From: Megalobrama amblycephala
Taxonomy: Eukaryota > Chordata > Actinopteri > Cypriniformes > Xenocyprididae
Assembly: GCF_018812025.1 (NCBI RefSeq)
Contig: NC_063061.1
Span: 34,990,493 to 35,054,492 of the forward strand
Direction of reading: 5' to 3'
DNA: 64,000 bases
In this document: positions 21,574 to 32,775 of the stretch, piece by piece
Numbering within the stretch: position 1 is the stretch's first letter
How the letters are laid out: every line of letters starts with the position of its first letter
Translations under genes and position numbers: made by a program
The notes under the pieces: generated by a model
The model's input: only the letters and a program-made list of their open reading frames with translations
Database searches by the model: none
What the model was told of the DNA's origin: nothing

Positions 21574-22905
21574 AAACATTCAATTGTTCAATCTTAATAA
21601 GTTAAATGAACCTTCTTCTTCTTTTTTTTTTTTTTTTTCTTGTTTTGTTTAAAACTTTAAATGAATTGTTTTCTAAGACATCAAAACATGGTAAATGGAT
21701 AGCTAACCCAAAAATTAAAATTCTGTTATTAATAATTCACCCTCATTTCTTCAAAAACCGTAGGATGGAAAACAAATGAAGATGAAACCTGACAGCATTC
21801 GGTCTCTCCATTGACAGCTATGCAACTACCAATTTGACTCTTCAAAAAGTTCATAAATAGATCATAAAACTAATCCTTATGAAGTGAGCGGTTTAGTCCA
21901 GATTTTCTGAAAAGACAATTGTTTTATATGATGAACAGATCTAATTTAAGCTTTTATTCACAAATAAATATTCATCAACTCACACATCAGCTGCGGTAAA
22001 CAAGCTCAGGCATTTCACTTGAGGTTAATTTTCATGTGTTACGCAGCACCTTTGAGATTCCACAAGAACTCGACGTGTTGAGCCTTGTTTATTTTCGCTG
22101 ATCAATGTGAATAAAAGCCTATATTAAATGTGTTCACAATTGAGTCTCTTTAGAAAATTTGTACTAAACCACTCAATTCAATTGGTCAGGATTAGTTTTA
22201 CGTTCTCTTTATGAACTTTTTGAAGCGTTGAAATAGTAGTTTCAGCTGTCAACGGAGGGACAAAAAGTGCTTAGATTTCATCAAAAAGATCATCATTCGT
22301 GTTCCAAAGATGAATGAAAGTCTAATGGTGCGTTCACACCGGACGCGAATGAAGCGGTAAGCGCGAGTGATTTACATGTTAAGTCAATGCAAAGACGCGA
22401 ATTGACATCCTGCGGCGCGATTCGTGCGAATGACGCGGCGGGAATTGAGCGATTCGGGCGTTTGACGCGCTTAACGCGTGATTCGCGCGAATCGCGCAAG
22501 TTGAAAAATCTGAACTTTGGCGAATTTCCGCGCCGCGTTAACCAATCAGGAGCTTGCTCTAGTAGTGACGTGACGTAGCGAGCTGAGGCAGAAATTCGAA
22601 ACAACAATGGAGGACAAAATCATTGTCGCTGTACATCTTCATACATTTATAGAAACAGAAATAAAAAGGATCGTGTTTGAAAGAAAGTGAGTGAGGAGGT
22701 CGGACAATCTGATAAGTTGTAAAAAACGGTCTTTACTCAGTTTGAGAGATATATATATATATACATATTAAGACTACAAGCTAAAGACGACCAATTGAGC
22801 TTATTCGCTGTAATTTACAATTATTTCCCCACTGACAAGTTGTGTTTATTCAGAGGAAGTGAACTTGAAATTGCATCACATATCATTCATTTATCACTCT
22901 AAAAA
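21574..22905. other. Noncoding spacer with transposon remnants
   Basis: Poly(T) at about 21622-21639. About 21697-22310 looks like a worn inverted-repeat element with ATTCACCCTCAT and matching ATTCGTGTTCC stretches. About 22327-22600 is a CpG-rich repeat starting GGTGCGTTCACACCGGACGC, a sequence type known as a fish DNA-transposon end. The open frames across it are low-complexity CG by-products, not genes. Confidence 0.5.
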
Positions 22906-23113
22906 TTTGCATTGCAAGAGTTAAATGTGTTGCACCTGTCAGGCCAGTTTTAGATTCATGAAGATTGTTTGAGATGACTTAAACAATAATTATTTTTTGT
23001 CAGTTGATAAATGTTATTCAAATTTTGCTTGGTAAACAATTTCAATCTTTATTCAAATCTAAGCTAGTCATGTCTGATAAAATTACAAAACATTATTTTT
23101 GAAAAGAGAAGTA

Positions 23114-23397
23114 CACACTCTTAAAAATAAAGGTTCCATAAGGGGGGTTTTGCAGTGATGCCATGGACAATTTTTGGTTCCACAAAGAACCTTTTAGTAA
23201 ATGGTTCTTAAAAGAACAACTTTTTCTTAGTATGAAGGACATTTAAAAATTCTAAATAACCTTTTTTTTTTTTTTTCACTATTAAGAACCTTTTGTGTAA
23301 TGAAAAGTTTCCATGGATGTTGGTTCTTTATTGGAATCTATGGTTCCATGAAGAACCTTTAACATCAATTAAGCCTTTCCATTATTTTTAAGAGTGT
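23114..23397. mobile_element. Miniature inverted-repeat transposon (AAGGTTCC family)
   Basis: Ends CACTCTTAAAAATAAAGG and its complement TTATTTTTAAGAGTG are flanked by TA. Internal AAGAACCTTTT repeats are characteristic. Tc1-like TA target choice is inferred. Confidence 0.8.
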
Positions 23398-23523
23398 ACT
23401 TTTCTTACTGGTCTCTCAAGCACATAGTCTCACATTATACAGCTGTCAAAATTGTCATTTACTGCATGTATGTAAATAAAGTTGTCAGAGTTCAAATTAT
23501 TTCTTTTTTTTTTTTCTTTTAAT

Positions 23524-23663
23524 ATTTGCATATCTGGTGTTTCATGTGACTCGTAGCAGATGAAATCATGCACATATATTCTTGTAACAGCTGTGAAATC
23601 AGTCTACAAAACACAGCACAGAGATTTATACACAACCAGAGAGACTGGACGTTCACATTTCAG
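23524..23663 (+). promoter_or_regulatory. Promoter and noncoding exon 1 of receptor copy 5
   Basis: ATTTGCAT at 23524-23531, ATTTATA at 23634-23640, exon end CATTTCAG at 23663, donor GTGATAAA at 23664. Confidence 0.65.
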
Positions 23664-24198
23664 GTGATAAACTTTTGATTAAATTTGTTGTATTCAGTTC
23701 AATAATAGTCAACATTTTTTTTTTTTTGCTGCAATTATAATATATTGTATAATAGGTTTATGAGCACATGATATAGTTTAGTTATTAAATAATACAGACT
23801 TCATGTGATAGATTTTAAAATCGATGAGTGCGTCATTATAGGAATTATAATAGAACTGATCAGATATCTCGTAAACATAGGCTATGAAAGAAAAACTGCA
23901 AAAACTTGTTTTTCATGAAATATAATTAATTCATGTTCAATTGATTAATTGATTAAATTCATTTAATATTGGATTTTATTTCTCTCAGTATGTATGTATC
24001 GAAAGTTCAGAATGACTCACACTGGTGACCTGTATTACCCAAATGTTATAATTCTGGAATGTTTCTTTGGAATTATGTTGAATTACACTGTTTGGAAACC
24101 TTTACATTTCAGTTAACCCTCCAGGTAGTCTAAAATACATTTATCCATCTCTCTTATAACAGTTGCAATTTCATAATTCGTGATTTTCTGGTGAGAGG

Positions 24199-25044
24199 AT
24201 GAACAACACTACAGTGAACTTCACCATACCTGAAGCATCTACAGACTCCATAACTCATTCTATTGGACTACTAAACAGTCTGGAAATGTGTGCATGCATC
24301 ATCTGCTTCCTTTTTGGTCTTCCTACACACTCCTATGTTATATGGCTCATTGTCACAGGAACAGGAAATGGCATTGCATCAGAGTTCCTCAACCTTAATC
24401 TCTCTGTTTGTGAAATTGGTAACAGTATCAGTGCAGTGTTACTTCTACTGTCATACTTTTCTTCACTTTTCAAAATATTAACAAATTTTGCGCAAGGACT
24501 AGGCGTCACTGGCCGTCCTCTGTTTCAGTGTCTGATGTGTGTTGAGCGTTACCTGGCAGTTGTTCATCCTGTAATCTTTCTGAAGTACAAACCTCTCAGA
24601 TATAGAGTGATCTGCTGTACTGCGGCCTGGATAATCACTCTTGGTTCTTGTTTGTTTTGCAACTTTACTTTAGTATCACTCAACATAGAGGCATATGTAT
24701 GGTTTTCCTCAACAGAAAGCCTCCTCTTCCTCTCCATCCAGTTGTTTTGTCTTGTGGTTGTTCTCAGAGCTCTGAAGCAGTCAGGACCAGGAGAGAGAGG
24801 GAGAGAGAGGGAGAAAGAAAACCACATGAAAAAAAGAGCATTTTATCTTATTCTGATAACAACAGTCAATACAATTATCCAAAATGTCCCATTTGCTATC
24901 ACAATGTTCTGTATCATTCTAACTAAACAGGATTTACTTGACGTTTGGTTTCCTGCTCTTCTTTGTTATGTGCTGACTGGTTTTGTGCAGCCTGTTCTTT
25001 ATTTGCAGAGGACTGGAAAGCTGTTCTGCTTCTGGTCATCATAA
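24199..25044 (+). CDS. Rhodopsin-like 7TM receptor, array copy 5 (intact)
   Basis: The product has 281 residues with N-glycosylation sequons in the first 20, seven hydrophobic segments, C-V-E-R-Y-L-A-V-V-H-P-V-I-F after TM3, loop 3 G-E-R-G-R-E-R-E-K-E-N-H-M-K and Q-P-V-L-Y-L-Q-R-T-G-K in TM7. The acceptor (CTCTTATAACAG) ends at 24162, giving an intron of about 500 bp from 23664. It is very like copy 3 through TM4-TM6 (shared A-Y-V-W-F stretch), so the two are probably recent duplicates. Ligand is unknown. Confidence 0.88.
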   Translation: MNNTTVNFTIPEASTDSITHSIGLLNSLEMCACIICFLFGLPTHSYVIWLIVTGTGNGIASEFLNLNLSVCEIGNSISAVLLLLSYFSSLFKILTNFAQGLGVTGRPLFQCLMCVERYLAVVHPVIFLKYKPLRYRVICCTAAWIITLGSCLFCNFTLVSLNIEAYVWFSSTESLLFLSIQLFCLVVVLRALKQSGPGERGREREKENHMKKRAFYLILITTVNTIIQNVPFAITMFCIILTKQDLLDVWFPALLCYVLTGFVQPVLYLQRTGKLFCFWSS

Positions 25045-25189
25045 AACATGTTGCCTTAGTATTTAGCATTAAAGGTAAGGTAGGCAGTTTTTTTTTTTTT
25101 TTTTTTTTTTTTAATAAACACGTTTTTGTTATACTGGTTGATATATAGGTAAATATATAGGATGCTACAATTCATCTTCTTCTTTTCTT

Positions 25190-25222
<33 letters not shown>

Positions 25223-25860
25223 AACAATGATTATTTAAATGACACGTTGATATCCAACTAATTTTCCAAGAGCAGGCACGGCCATTTGTAAATTTATTGT
25301 GTCTGGCTTCCGGTGTCATTCGCTTCCAGTTATTTTTAGCAGTACAAAACACCTTACTTCCACGATGAAAAATGTGGTTATAGTACTGTGTTATTGACAG
25401 CCACAGTTGACAGTTGGACTGTTGCTTGATATTGGAGAGAATGCTGTTAAAGTTTTGAGCTGTGTTTTACATCATTTTTTCCCCCTTTTAATGTATTTTG
25501 GATACTGTTAAGTTTTTAAACAATTATTGTGATGTTTAATTAAATTTTCATTTGAAATTGAGCTGGTTGATTTGCAGTAGTTTTGTGAATGAATGACTGA
25601 ACTTACAAAAAAAAAAAAATAGAATTAAACAGACTAAATCTATAGGATTAAAAATCTTTTATTGTACACTACATTCTCTAGAAAAAAAAAACAAAACAAA
25701 AACAAAACACTTTCATAATATATTCAGTTAACAACTGTGAGTGAGTCCCATACGACCCCTAAATACATTGTTCACTGGGCCGGAGAGAGAAAGCTTTTCT
25801 TGGCGTTGAGTCTCTATCCCAGAGTTTGAAGATGTGTTAGGTTGATATCTTAATGTCGTA
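25045..25860. other. Spacer with poly(T)/poly(A) tracts
   Basis: Long T runs at about 25088-25112 and 25196-25219 and A runs near 25609 and 25681. No gene is recognised. Confidence 0.5.
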
Positions 25861-26135
25861 ATGCAAGCTCTCAAGACTGGACCAATATCAGTCAGTCATC
25901 TATGTAATTTAATATTTGGATGCCCTGGAGTCACAAAGAAGCCAGCGCTGCATCTATGCATTTTGTGTATGCGCAGGGTGACAAGGCCAGGCCGAAATGA
26001 AGAACCCAATATTAGTAAGCTTCACCCCCGAAAGCAAATCCCAGGAACTTCATGTGTTGTGGCAGAATTTCTATGTGAAAATATGCATCCTTGAGGTCGA
26101 TCGTGACAAACCAATCTTTGTGTTAAATTTGAGAC
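25861..26135 (-). pseudogene. DIRS-like retrotransposon reverse transcriptase remnant
   Basis: Read on the - strand, about 26118-25974 gives W-F-V-T-I-D-L-K-D-A-Y-F-H-I, then F-A-F-G-G-E-A-Y, a stop, and F-G-L-A-L-S-P. Further on, at about 25895-25906, comes N-Y-I-D-D followed by a stop and L-I-L. These match RT motifs A-C of DIRS1-type elements (YIDDWL). At least two in-frame stops and the short length show it is dead. Adjacent sequence to about 26640 may belong to the same element but shows no motif. Confidence 0.75.
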
Positions 26136-26206
26136 TCAATCATTTTGACCGTCAACTTTTTGAACTTTCTAACAGTGTTCTGACAGTGAAGGTCTAGAAT
26201 TGGATC

Positions 26207-27096
26207 TATGGCCCCTTTGTCTGGCAGAGTTTGCTGAGTCAGCAGATTTTTTGGCAACAAAATATTTAACATTTCACTGTAAACCACTGCCTCCCGAAAC
26301 ACTGGAGGTGGCGGAGATAAAACAGTGGTTTGAGGGTATCAGGAAGGAGCTCATTTTGGATGTATATTTACCTGCACCATCCCGCTCCTCAGTCCTGGCC
26401 TCAAAAGCCTCAGTACTTTTTCTTTTTTGCAGAGATTAAAGATCTCAGGTCCATCATCTCCATATGTGGCTGAGCGTGGAACACTGGTCCCCAATCTATG
26501 CGAAGGGGAGCACAATTCGCCACGCTCTGTTTCTGAGCCTCCCTCTTCTGAGATTGACTTTTGGTCGTTTTTTCGTAACTACATCGAAAGCTCAGCCGAA
26601 CAGCTGATCATAGCTGTATAGGGCGGGGTTTTAATTCTCATCTCCATAAATGTATCTAGCAGTAAAGCTAATACTAGGGCTAGAAATCAATTAATCCTTT
26701 GCTGATACTTCATCATTATCTTGGAGAGTGCAGTTCATGGTTGCATAGCAATGACAGACGCCACGGGAGCGCAAGCGCTTGTGGAAAGGAGGAGAAAGCG
26801 GTGTGGCTGCGCTTTCCACGCGTTTTTAGACGTGACGTGAACTGCCCATAAAACACGGCTCCTAGAACAGCATACACACCGGGGCATTTGACGGAAATAG
26901 CAACAGGAAATAAAAATACCTACCTTCACACAACACCGAAAGTGGACTTGCGCTGAGGAACAGAATTCTTTCTATGCACACTGCATATGTTTTAAAAAAC
27001 AAATTTTTTAACATATAAATAACACATTTTAATACTCCACTTAAAGTGTTTATTACAATAAATGACTGTAACACAGTTCGTATATAAAACAGTGGT
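26207..27096. other. Unassigned noncoding stretch
   Basis: Possible continuation of the DIRS-like remnant up to about 26640. After that comes unremarkable sequence with a GC-rich patch at 26755-26840. No gene is supported. Confidence 0.4.
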
Positions 27097-27368
27097 TTGC
27101 TCCTCCCCTTCATGGCGGACGGCAGCAGGCTCCGGCCCACGGCGACTCCTCCGCTCCCTCCTGGACGGCAGCCACCCCACCTCGTCCCAGGAGCACGGCA
27201 TCCGGGTCTCCGTCCCGCCTTTCACAAGGCTCCAGTACCACCGCCTCGGGCAGCCTCTCGCAGTCTTCACACTCCCGCACTGCCCGAACTCCGCAGCACC
27301 GCGATCCCCCTCAGCAGCGAGGGCTCTCTGACAGCATGTCCCTCCTTCCTCCCGGGTTTCGGCACCAA
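27097..27368 (-). mobile_element. Leader fragment of a gypsy-type LTR element with primer site
   Basis: On the - strand the LTR at 27369-27699 is followed by TGGTGCCGAAACCCGGGA (27350-27367), a primer-binding site by position and TGG start. A GC-rich leader follows, breaking off near 27097. No coding part remains. I do not assign the tRNA. Confidence 0.7.
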
Positions 27369-27699
27369 TGTAACGCAGTTCATAAATACGGGAAGAAGGA
27401 GGCGGGAACCGGCGAACATTCAACAAAACTTTAATTCAAAATAAACAAAGAACAAAACGAAAGTAATGCCAGCAGACCCTCGCGGACGTCTGCCGGCCAC
27501 ACAAACATAATAAAACATAAAATAAAGTCCAGGCCTGGTCCTCTCTCGTCCTTCACGGTCGTCGCTCCCCCTTTTATGCTCTCGGAGCTCCTCCGTGAGA
27601 GACTCAAGGCCGGTGAGCCTCCCAGGTGATGCTCGTTATCACTTGCGTCACCGGCCTCGCGCCGTTCCCTCACGGCTCTCGCCTGCCCTGGTCGCCACA
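27369..27699 (-). repeat. LTR of a gypsy-type element
   Basis: On the - strand it runs from TGTGGCGACC to GCGTTACA (331 bp) and carries GCATAAAAGG as TATA box and AATTAAAG near the 3' part. A second fragment of the same LTR lies at about 31357-31403 on the + strand. Confidence 0.8.
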
Positions 27700-28310
27700 A
27701 TGACTACATGCTGAAAATGAATAAATGTAAATGAACAAAAATTTGCATTGCATTTACAATCCTGTGAAAACAGGGGGTGCTGCAGCACCCCCACTTTCCG
27801 CGCCCCTGCTCGATTGTCTTAGCCTCCCGGAACCTACTGAAGACGGTGTTAACTGAGTCACCAAATAGGATGTCTTTCCGTAGCGACCATAGCACCATGG
27901 AATATAAGGATGTCAAGGGCACGATGACACAAGAGGAAATCGGCTCCATGATTTAGAAAGTTTGTCATGGAGATCTTGAAAAAAATGGAGGGACCATCTC
28001 TTGTGCCCTTGGCCACCCAACAGAAATCTGCCATCTAACTTAGATCATCTAGGGGTCTCTTGTTCCTGTGGCCAGTCCAACTAAAGACTATCCACAGCGC
28101 AAGTGATTACCTTGAGTAGCTCATCGAATGATCTGTCACCACGAGAGGAGTGCTCTCAAAATCCATCTCCCCAAGAGAACTTGTGTCTTCAGACCGGTCT
28201 GAAGAAATGCCGAGGGAAGTAAGACTAGACAGACGTGGACATTTTTGCACTTAATATTCAAATGGTTTAAAACATTTGTCATTTTAAACCTCATGTTTTT
28301 ATTTGACTGT
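27700..28310. other. Unassigned noncoding stretch
   Basis: About 27800-28190 is less AT-rich than its surroundings and may be a worn retroelement coding region. I could not recognise a domain on either strand. Confidence 0.4.
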
Positions 28311-28313
28311 AAT

Positions 28314-28440
28314 GTTTGCATATGTATTGCTTTATGTGAAATGTTGCATATGAAGCTGTGCAAATGACAACATTGAAGTGAGACTACAAAAACAGCCCAG
28401 AGTATTGCTTACATCCAGACACAGGACATTCTCTCTTCAG
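28314..28440 (+). promoter_or_regulatory. Promoter and noncoding exon 1 of receptor copy 6
   Basis: Octamer variant GTTTGCAT at 28314-28321, the conserved exon ending CTCTCTTCAG at 28440, donor GTGACAAA at 28441. The TATA box is weak (GTATTGCTTACA). Confidence 0.6.
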
Positions 28441-28821
28441 GTGACAAACTCTCTTCTTTTTGATTAATTTGTTAGTTATTCCATTCAGTAATATGCAAAA
28501 TGTCAGTGTGATTGTCAGCCATAGTTTAAGGGTTATGGATAGGTTAGATGATTTAGCTTCTGAAAACAGGGTGAGGTGCATCACTAAATGTTTCCTTAAC
28601 CTAGGAACTTTAAGGACAGTGTGTGAACGTAATGAATAGAATCATCATTGTCTTCTGTGAAATTTGAGTATTAAATAATTTTATATGTTTTATTACCTGT
28701 GCATGAAAGTCATTTAATATTGTGTTTTGGTTATTTGGATTTAACTTGGGAACTGTGCAGAATCCGAGACTGGAATACATATGTGTAATATATTTGACTT
28801 TTTTAATGGAGTCTTATCTTA

Positions 28822-29650
28822 AAGGATTAGTTCACTTCTGAATGGAAATTTCCTTATAATTTACTCACCCTCATGTCATCCAAGATGTTCATGTCTTTTT
28901 TCTTCGGTCGAAAAAAAATTAAGGTTTTTAAGGAAAACATTCCAGGATTCTTCTCCATATAGTGGACTTCAGTGGGGTTCACTGGGTGGAAGGTCCAAAA
29001 TGCAGTTTCAGTACAGCTTCGAAAGGCTCTACGCGATGCAAGCCAAGGAATAAGGGTCTTATCTAGCGAAACAATTGGGCATTTTCTAAAAACAAAAATG
29101 AAAATATATATACTTTTTAACCACAAATGCTTGTCTTGCACAAGTTCTGCGAACCGCACGCATGACGTAATCACGTTACAAAGGTAATGCCTAACGGACT
29201 CTACGCGACTGAAAGTGAACGTGCAAAGATTAAGCCAAACGCCCTTCACAACACAAGGTGAAACAATGATATAGGATGATACTGAAGGAGAAAATTAGAT
29301 TGTTTTTCACCCTACGGCGGTACTTCCACCTATGTCACGCGTAACCTTTCAGCGTAATGGAATCAAGCATTTGTGGATAAAAAGTATCTAAATTTGTATT
29401 TATTTATTTTTTTTTTAAATCGTTTCGCTAGACAAGACCCTTATTCCTCACCTGGGATCGCACTGAAACTGCAATTTGGACCTTAGTGAACCCCACTAAA
29501 GTCCACTGTATGGAAAAGAATCCTGGAATGTTTTCCTCAAAAACCTTAATTTCTTTTCGACTGAAGAAGAAAGACATGAACATCTTGGATGACATGGGGG
29601 TGAGTAAATTATCAGGAAATTTTCATTCAGAAGTGAACTAATCCTTTAAT
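28822..29650. mobile_element. Inverted-repeat transposon with TTAA-type ends
   Basis: The left end TTAAAGGATTAGTTCACTT and the right end AAGTGAACTAATCCTTTAA mirror each other. The arms (about 28822-29190 and 29420-29650) contain matching CACCCTCATGTCATCCAAGA and CATTCCAGGATTCTT stretches. No coding region. It lies in intron 1 of copy 6, ending just before the acceptor. Confidence 0.8.
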
Positions 29651-29734
29651 TGCTTGTGGTAAATTTACATTTAACTCTTCAAATAGATGGCTGTTTCCCT
29701 AATGAATCATTTTGTGAAGTTTTGAGCTGAGAAG

Positions 29735-30619
29735 ATGGATGAGATAAATAACTCCACAGTGAACTTCACTACACCTGAAGCATCTACAAACTTCACAACT
29801 AATTCCTTTGACTTAATCACCAGAATGTGTGTGAACAGCATTAGTTTTCTCTTCGGTCTTCCTACACACTCCTATGTTATATGGCTCATCATCACAGGAA
29901 GAAGTGGAGTTGCATCAGAGTTCCTCAACCTCAGTTGCTCACTTTGTGAGATTGGTGTCTGTCTGAAAAGTTTGTTTAATTTACTGTCATTTTGGGTTTC
30001 AAGTTTTGAAACATTGTCTATAATTTTGCAAGGACTAGGCATCACTGGTCGTCCTCTGTTTCAGTGTCTGATCTGTGTTGAGCGTTACCTGGCAGTGGTT
30101 CATCCTGTAACCTTTCTGAAGTACAAACCACTCAGATATAGAGTGATCTGCTCTACTACTGTCTGGATAATTACTTGTGGCTCCTGTTTATTCTGCTGGT
30201 TAATTTCATTTTCACTTACCATGAGCGTCTATGCATGGTTCTTCTTGATACAGTTCCTTCTCTTTCTATTCATCCAGTTGTTTTGTCTTGTGGCTGTTCT
30301 CAGAGCTCTGAAGCAGTCAGGACCAGGAGAGAGAGGGAGAAAGAAAGAGGAGGGAAACTACATAAAGAGAAGAGCGTTTCATCTCATTCTAATAACTACT
30401 GTTAGCTTGGCTATTATATATGTTCCATATATAATGACAGGATTCATTATGATTTTTACACAACAGCAATTTCCGGCTCTTTGGTTTGCTTCTGTCTTTT
30501 GTTATATTCTGGCTGGTTTTGTTCAGCCAGTTCTTTTTTTGGATCATGTTGGAAAACTGCCACTGTTTTCCATGAAACCTGTTAAAGATATCCATTGTAA
30601 TATAAACAATGTTAACTAA
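29735..30619 (+). CDS. Rhodopsin-like 7TM receptor, array copy 6 (intact, longer tail)
   Basis: The product has 294 residues. The N-terminus is M-D-E-I-N-N-S-T-V-N-F with several N-glycosylation sequons. E-R-Y-L-A-V-V-H-P follows TM3. Loop 3 reads G-E-R-G-R-K-K-E-E-G-N and TM7 ends Q-P-V-L-F-L, so here even the tyrosine of the TM7 motif is lost. The C-terminal tail runs about 18 residues further than in other copies because the usual stop is missing. The acceptor AG is at 29686, giving an intron of about 1.2 kb from donor 28441 that contains an inverted-repeat transposon. Confidence 0.86.
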   Translation: MDEINNSTVNFTTPEASTNFTTNSFDLITRMCVNSISFLFGLPTHSYVIWLIITGRSGVASEFLNLSCSLCEIGVCLKSLFNLLSFWVSSFETLSIILQGLGITGRPLFQCLICVERYLAVVHPVTFLKYKPLRYRVICSTTVWIITCGSCLFCWLISFSLTMSVYAWFFLIQFLLFLFIQLFCLVAVLRALKQSGPGERGRKKEEGNYIKRRAFHLILITTVSLAIIYVPYIMTGFIMIFTQQQFPALWFASVFCYILAGFVQPVLFLDHVGKLPLFSMKPVKDIHCNINNVN

Positions 30620-31491
30620 CTAGCTTATTGACACTTTGTTCATTTTAAACCGGTTTGATTCCAGAACATGTTAGTCAGACATTCACTGTTTTGCTTATTC
30701 TACTACATTTAAAAAGACTAATATAAAATCATTGACTTTTTTTTTTTTTTACATATATGCATAGTATGACTTTTCTATGTGCGTTTATCAATTATAGCTG
30801 GTTTTTTAATAAAGTGCTTAATTAAGCTTAAGTTGAAGTTCAAAATTAACAATTTAAATAATGAGTCAATACACCTTCCAATCGACAGCGTGATTTTGTC
30901 TTACCCTGATTCACTTTAGTAATCCAGTTGTACGTGTTTTTATTAAAGGGTTAGTTCACCCAAAAAAGAAAATAATGTCATTTATTACTCACTCTCATGC
31001 CATTTATTACACACCCTCATACCTGTAAGACCTTCGTTCATCTTCATCTTCGTTCATGTGAGTACAGTGGTTCAATATTAATATTATAAAGCGACGAGAA
31101 TATTTTTGGTGCACCAAAAATAACTAAATAACGACTTTATATAGTGATGGCCGATTTCAAAACACTGCTTCATGAAGCTTCAGAGCATAATGAATCAGTG
31201 TGTCGAATCATGATTCAGATCGCGTGTCAAACCGCCAAACTGCTGAAATCACGTGACTTTGGCACTCCGAACTGCTGACACTCCGAAGAAGAGCCATTGG
31301 ATTTCAACAAAAATATCTTAATTTGTGTTCTGAAGATGAACGAAGTTCTTACAGGTTCTCACCGGCCTTGAGTCTCTCACGGAGGAGCGACGACCGTGAA
31401 GGACGTAGTTCTTTTTTTTTCTTATTCAAATGTTTGAGCCATTTGAATAAAATACCACCTATTATTTTGAACCTCATGATTTCTTTTATTA
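30620..31491. other. Spacer with transposon pieces
   Basis: About 30943-31350 begins TTAAAGGGTTAGTTCACCC, the same TTAA-end repeat type as 28822. It is followed at about 31357-31403 by a fragment of the LTR at 27369-27699. No gene is recognised. Confidence 0.55.
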
Positions 31492-31605
31492 ATTTGCATA
31501 TCCATTTTATGTGAGGTGTTGCATATAAAGCCATTTATTTGTGTGACAGCTTTAAAGTAGGACTATGAAAACATAGTCCAGAGGCACTGGATATTCAATC
31601 TTCAG
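31492..31605 (+). promoter_or_regulatory. Promoter and noncoding exon 1 of receptor copy 7
   Basis: ATTTGCAT at 31492-31499, the exon (CACTGGATATTCAATCTTCAG) ending at 31605, donor GTGACATT at 31606. A miniature transposon starts only 12 bases into the intron. Confidence 0.55.
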
Positions 31606-31617
31606 GTGACATTTTTT

Positions 31618-31886
31618 GGTAACACTTTATTTTAGGGTCTTTTAACTAGTTTCTTAATTAGCATGCATATTACTAGAATATTAGCTATTTATTAGTACTT
31701 CGCCTAATAAAGCATATATTAATGCCTTATTCTGCAAGATCTTATTATTCTACATTCTTAATCCTACCCAATACCTAAACTTAACAACTAACTTACTAAC
31801 TGTTAATAAGCAGTAAAATCATGAGTTTATTGAGGGAGAAGTCATAGTTAATAGTGAATATGTGTTCCCTATACTAAAGTGTTACC
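31618..31886. mobile_element. Miniature transposon with GGTAACACTTTA end, second copy
   Basis: Related along its length to 8701-8957. It starts GGTAACACTTTATTTTAG and ends GTGTTACC. Confidence 0.75.
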
Positions 31887-32195
31887 TATTTTTCTATTCA
31901 ATAGTATGCAGAAATATCAATGTGATCATTATAAAGATAAGTTGTTTGATGATAATGAATGCAGTTCAATTTTGAAGTAATTTAAAATTATAATTCAACT
32001 GCTTAATTTAAATGATGTGCAGAATTACTGACTTTGTGGATCTGAATGACCATACCTACACATTTAGGTTGTTTAATATGGGAAGGCTTTGGTTATTTCG
32101 ATTTTAAATTTAGAACTACAAAACTAGACTGTAATGTATCTTTTATTTTCTTTTTACTTCCATGCAGTCTTAAGTTGGAAAAAAATAGTGACGAA

Positions 32196-32775
32196 ATGAA
32201 CTCCACAATGAACTTTACTACAAACTCAACAACTCATTCCACTGGATTAATGAGCAGTCTGGCACTGTATGTGTGCAGCATCAATTTCCTTTTTGGTCTT
32301 CCCATACATTTTTATGTCATATGGCTCATTGTCACAGAAACCGGAATTGCAACAGACTTGTTCAACCTAAATATTTCTCTTTGTGAGATTGGAAACTGTC
32401 TGAAATGTTTAATTGATGTACTGTCACTGGTTTTCAAATTTTAAGACAACATCACAGTCTTTGCAAGGTCTAGCCATCACTGGTCGTCCTCTGTTTCAGT
32501 GTCTGATCTGTGTTGAGCGTTACCTGGCAGTGGTTCATCCTGTAATCTTTCTGAAGTTCAAAACTCTCAGATATAGAGTGATCGGCTGCACTGCTGCTTG
32601 GATAATCACTCTTGCATCCTGTTTGTTTTGCATGTTCATTCATTTAGCATTCATTTTAACACACCAACATAATTCAGCTCTGTGGTTTATTGCTTCAGTT
32701 GGTAATTTGTTGGATGGATTTTTGCAGCCTGTTCTTTTTCTGCGCCGAACTGGAAAAATCACCTGTTCCTCATAA
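32196..32775 (+). pseudogene. Rhodopsin-like 7TM receptor, array copy 7 (broken)
   Basis: TM1 and TM2 are open from the ATG at 32196 to a stop at 32442-32444 after F-K-F. The reading then continues in another frame with G-R-P-L-F-Q-C-L-I-C-V-E-R-Y. TM5, loop 3 and TM6 are missing: TM4 joins almost directly to the segment before TM7 (F-I-L-T-H-Q-H-N-S-A-L-W-F), and TM7 is altered to F-L-Q-P-V-L-F. A deletion of about 300 bp and a frameshift make it non-functional. The acceptor AG is at 32166-32167. Confidence 0.88.

Noticed and set aside
22293..22607. Mirror-image frames on both strands
   Set aside because: They lie in a CpG-rich repeat of the GTTCACACCGGACGC type and show no protein family.
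26992..27700. GC-rich overlapping frames on both strands that look like an exon
   Set aside because: The stretch is an LTR with primer site and leader; frames on both strands are by-products of high GC.
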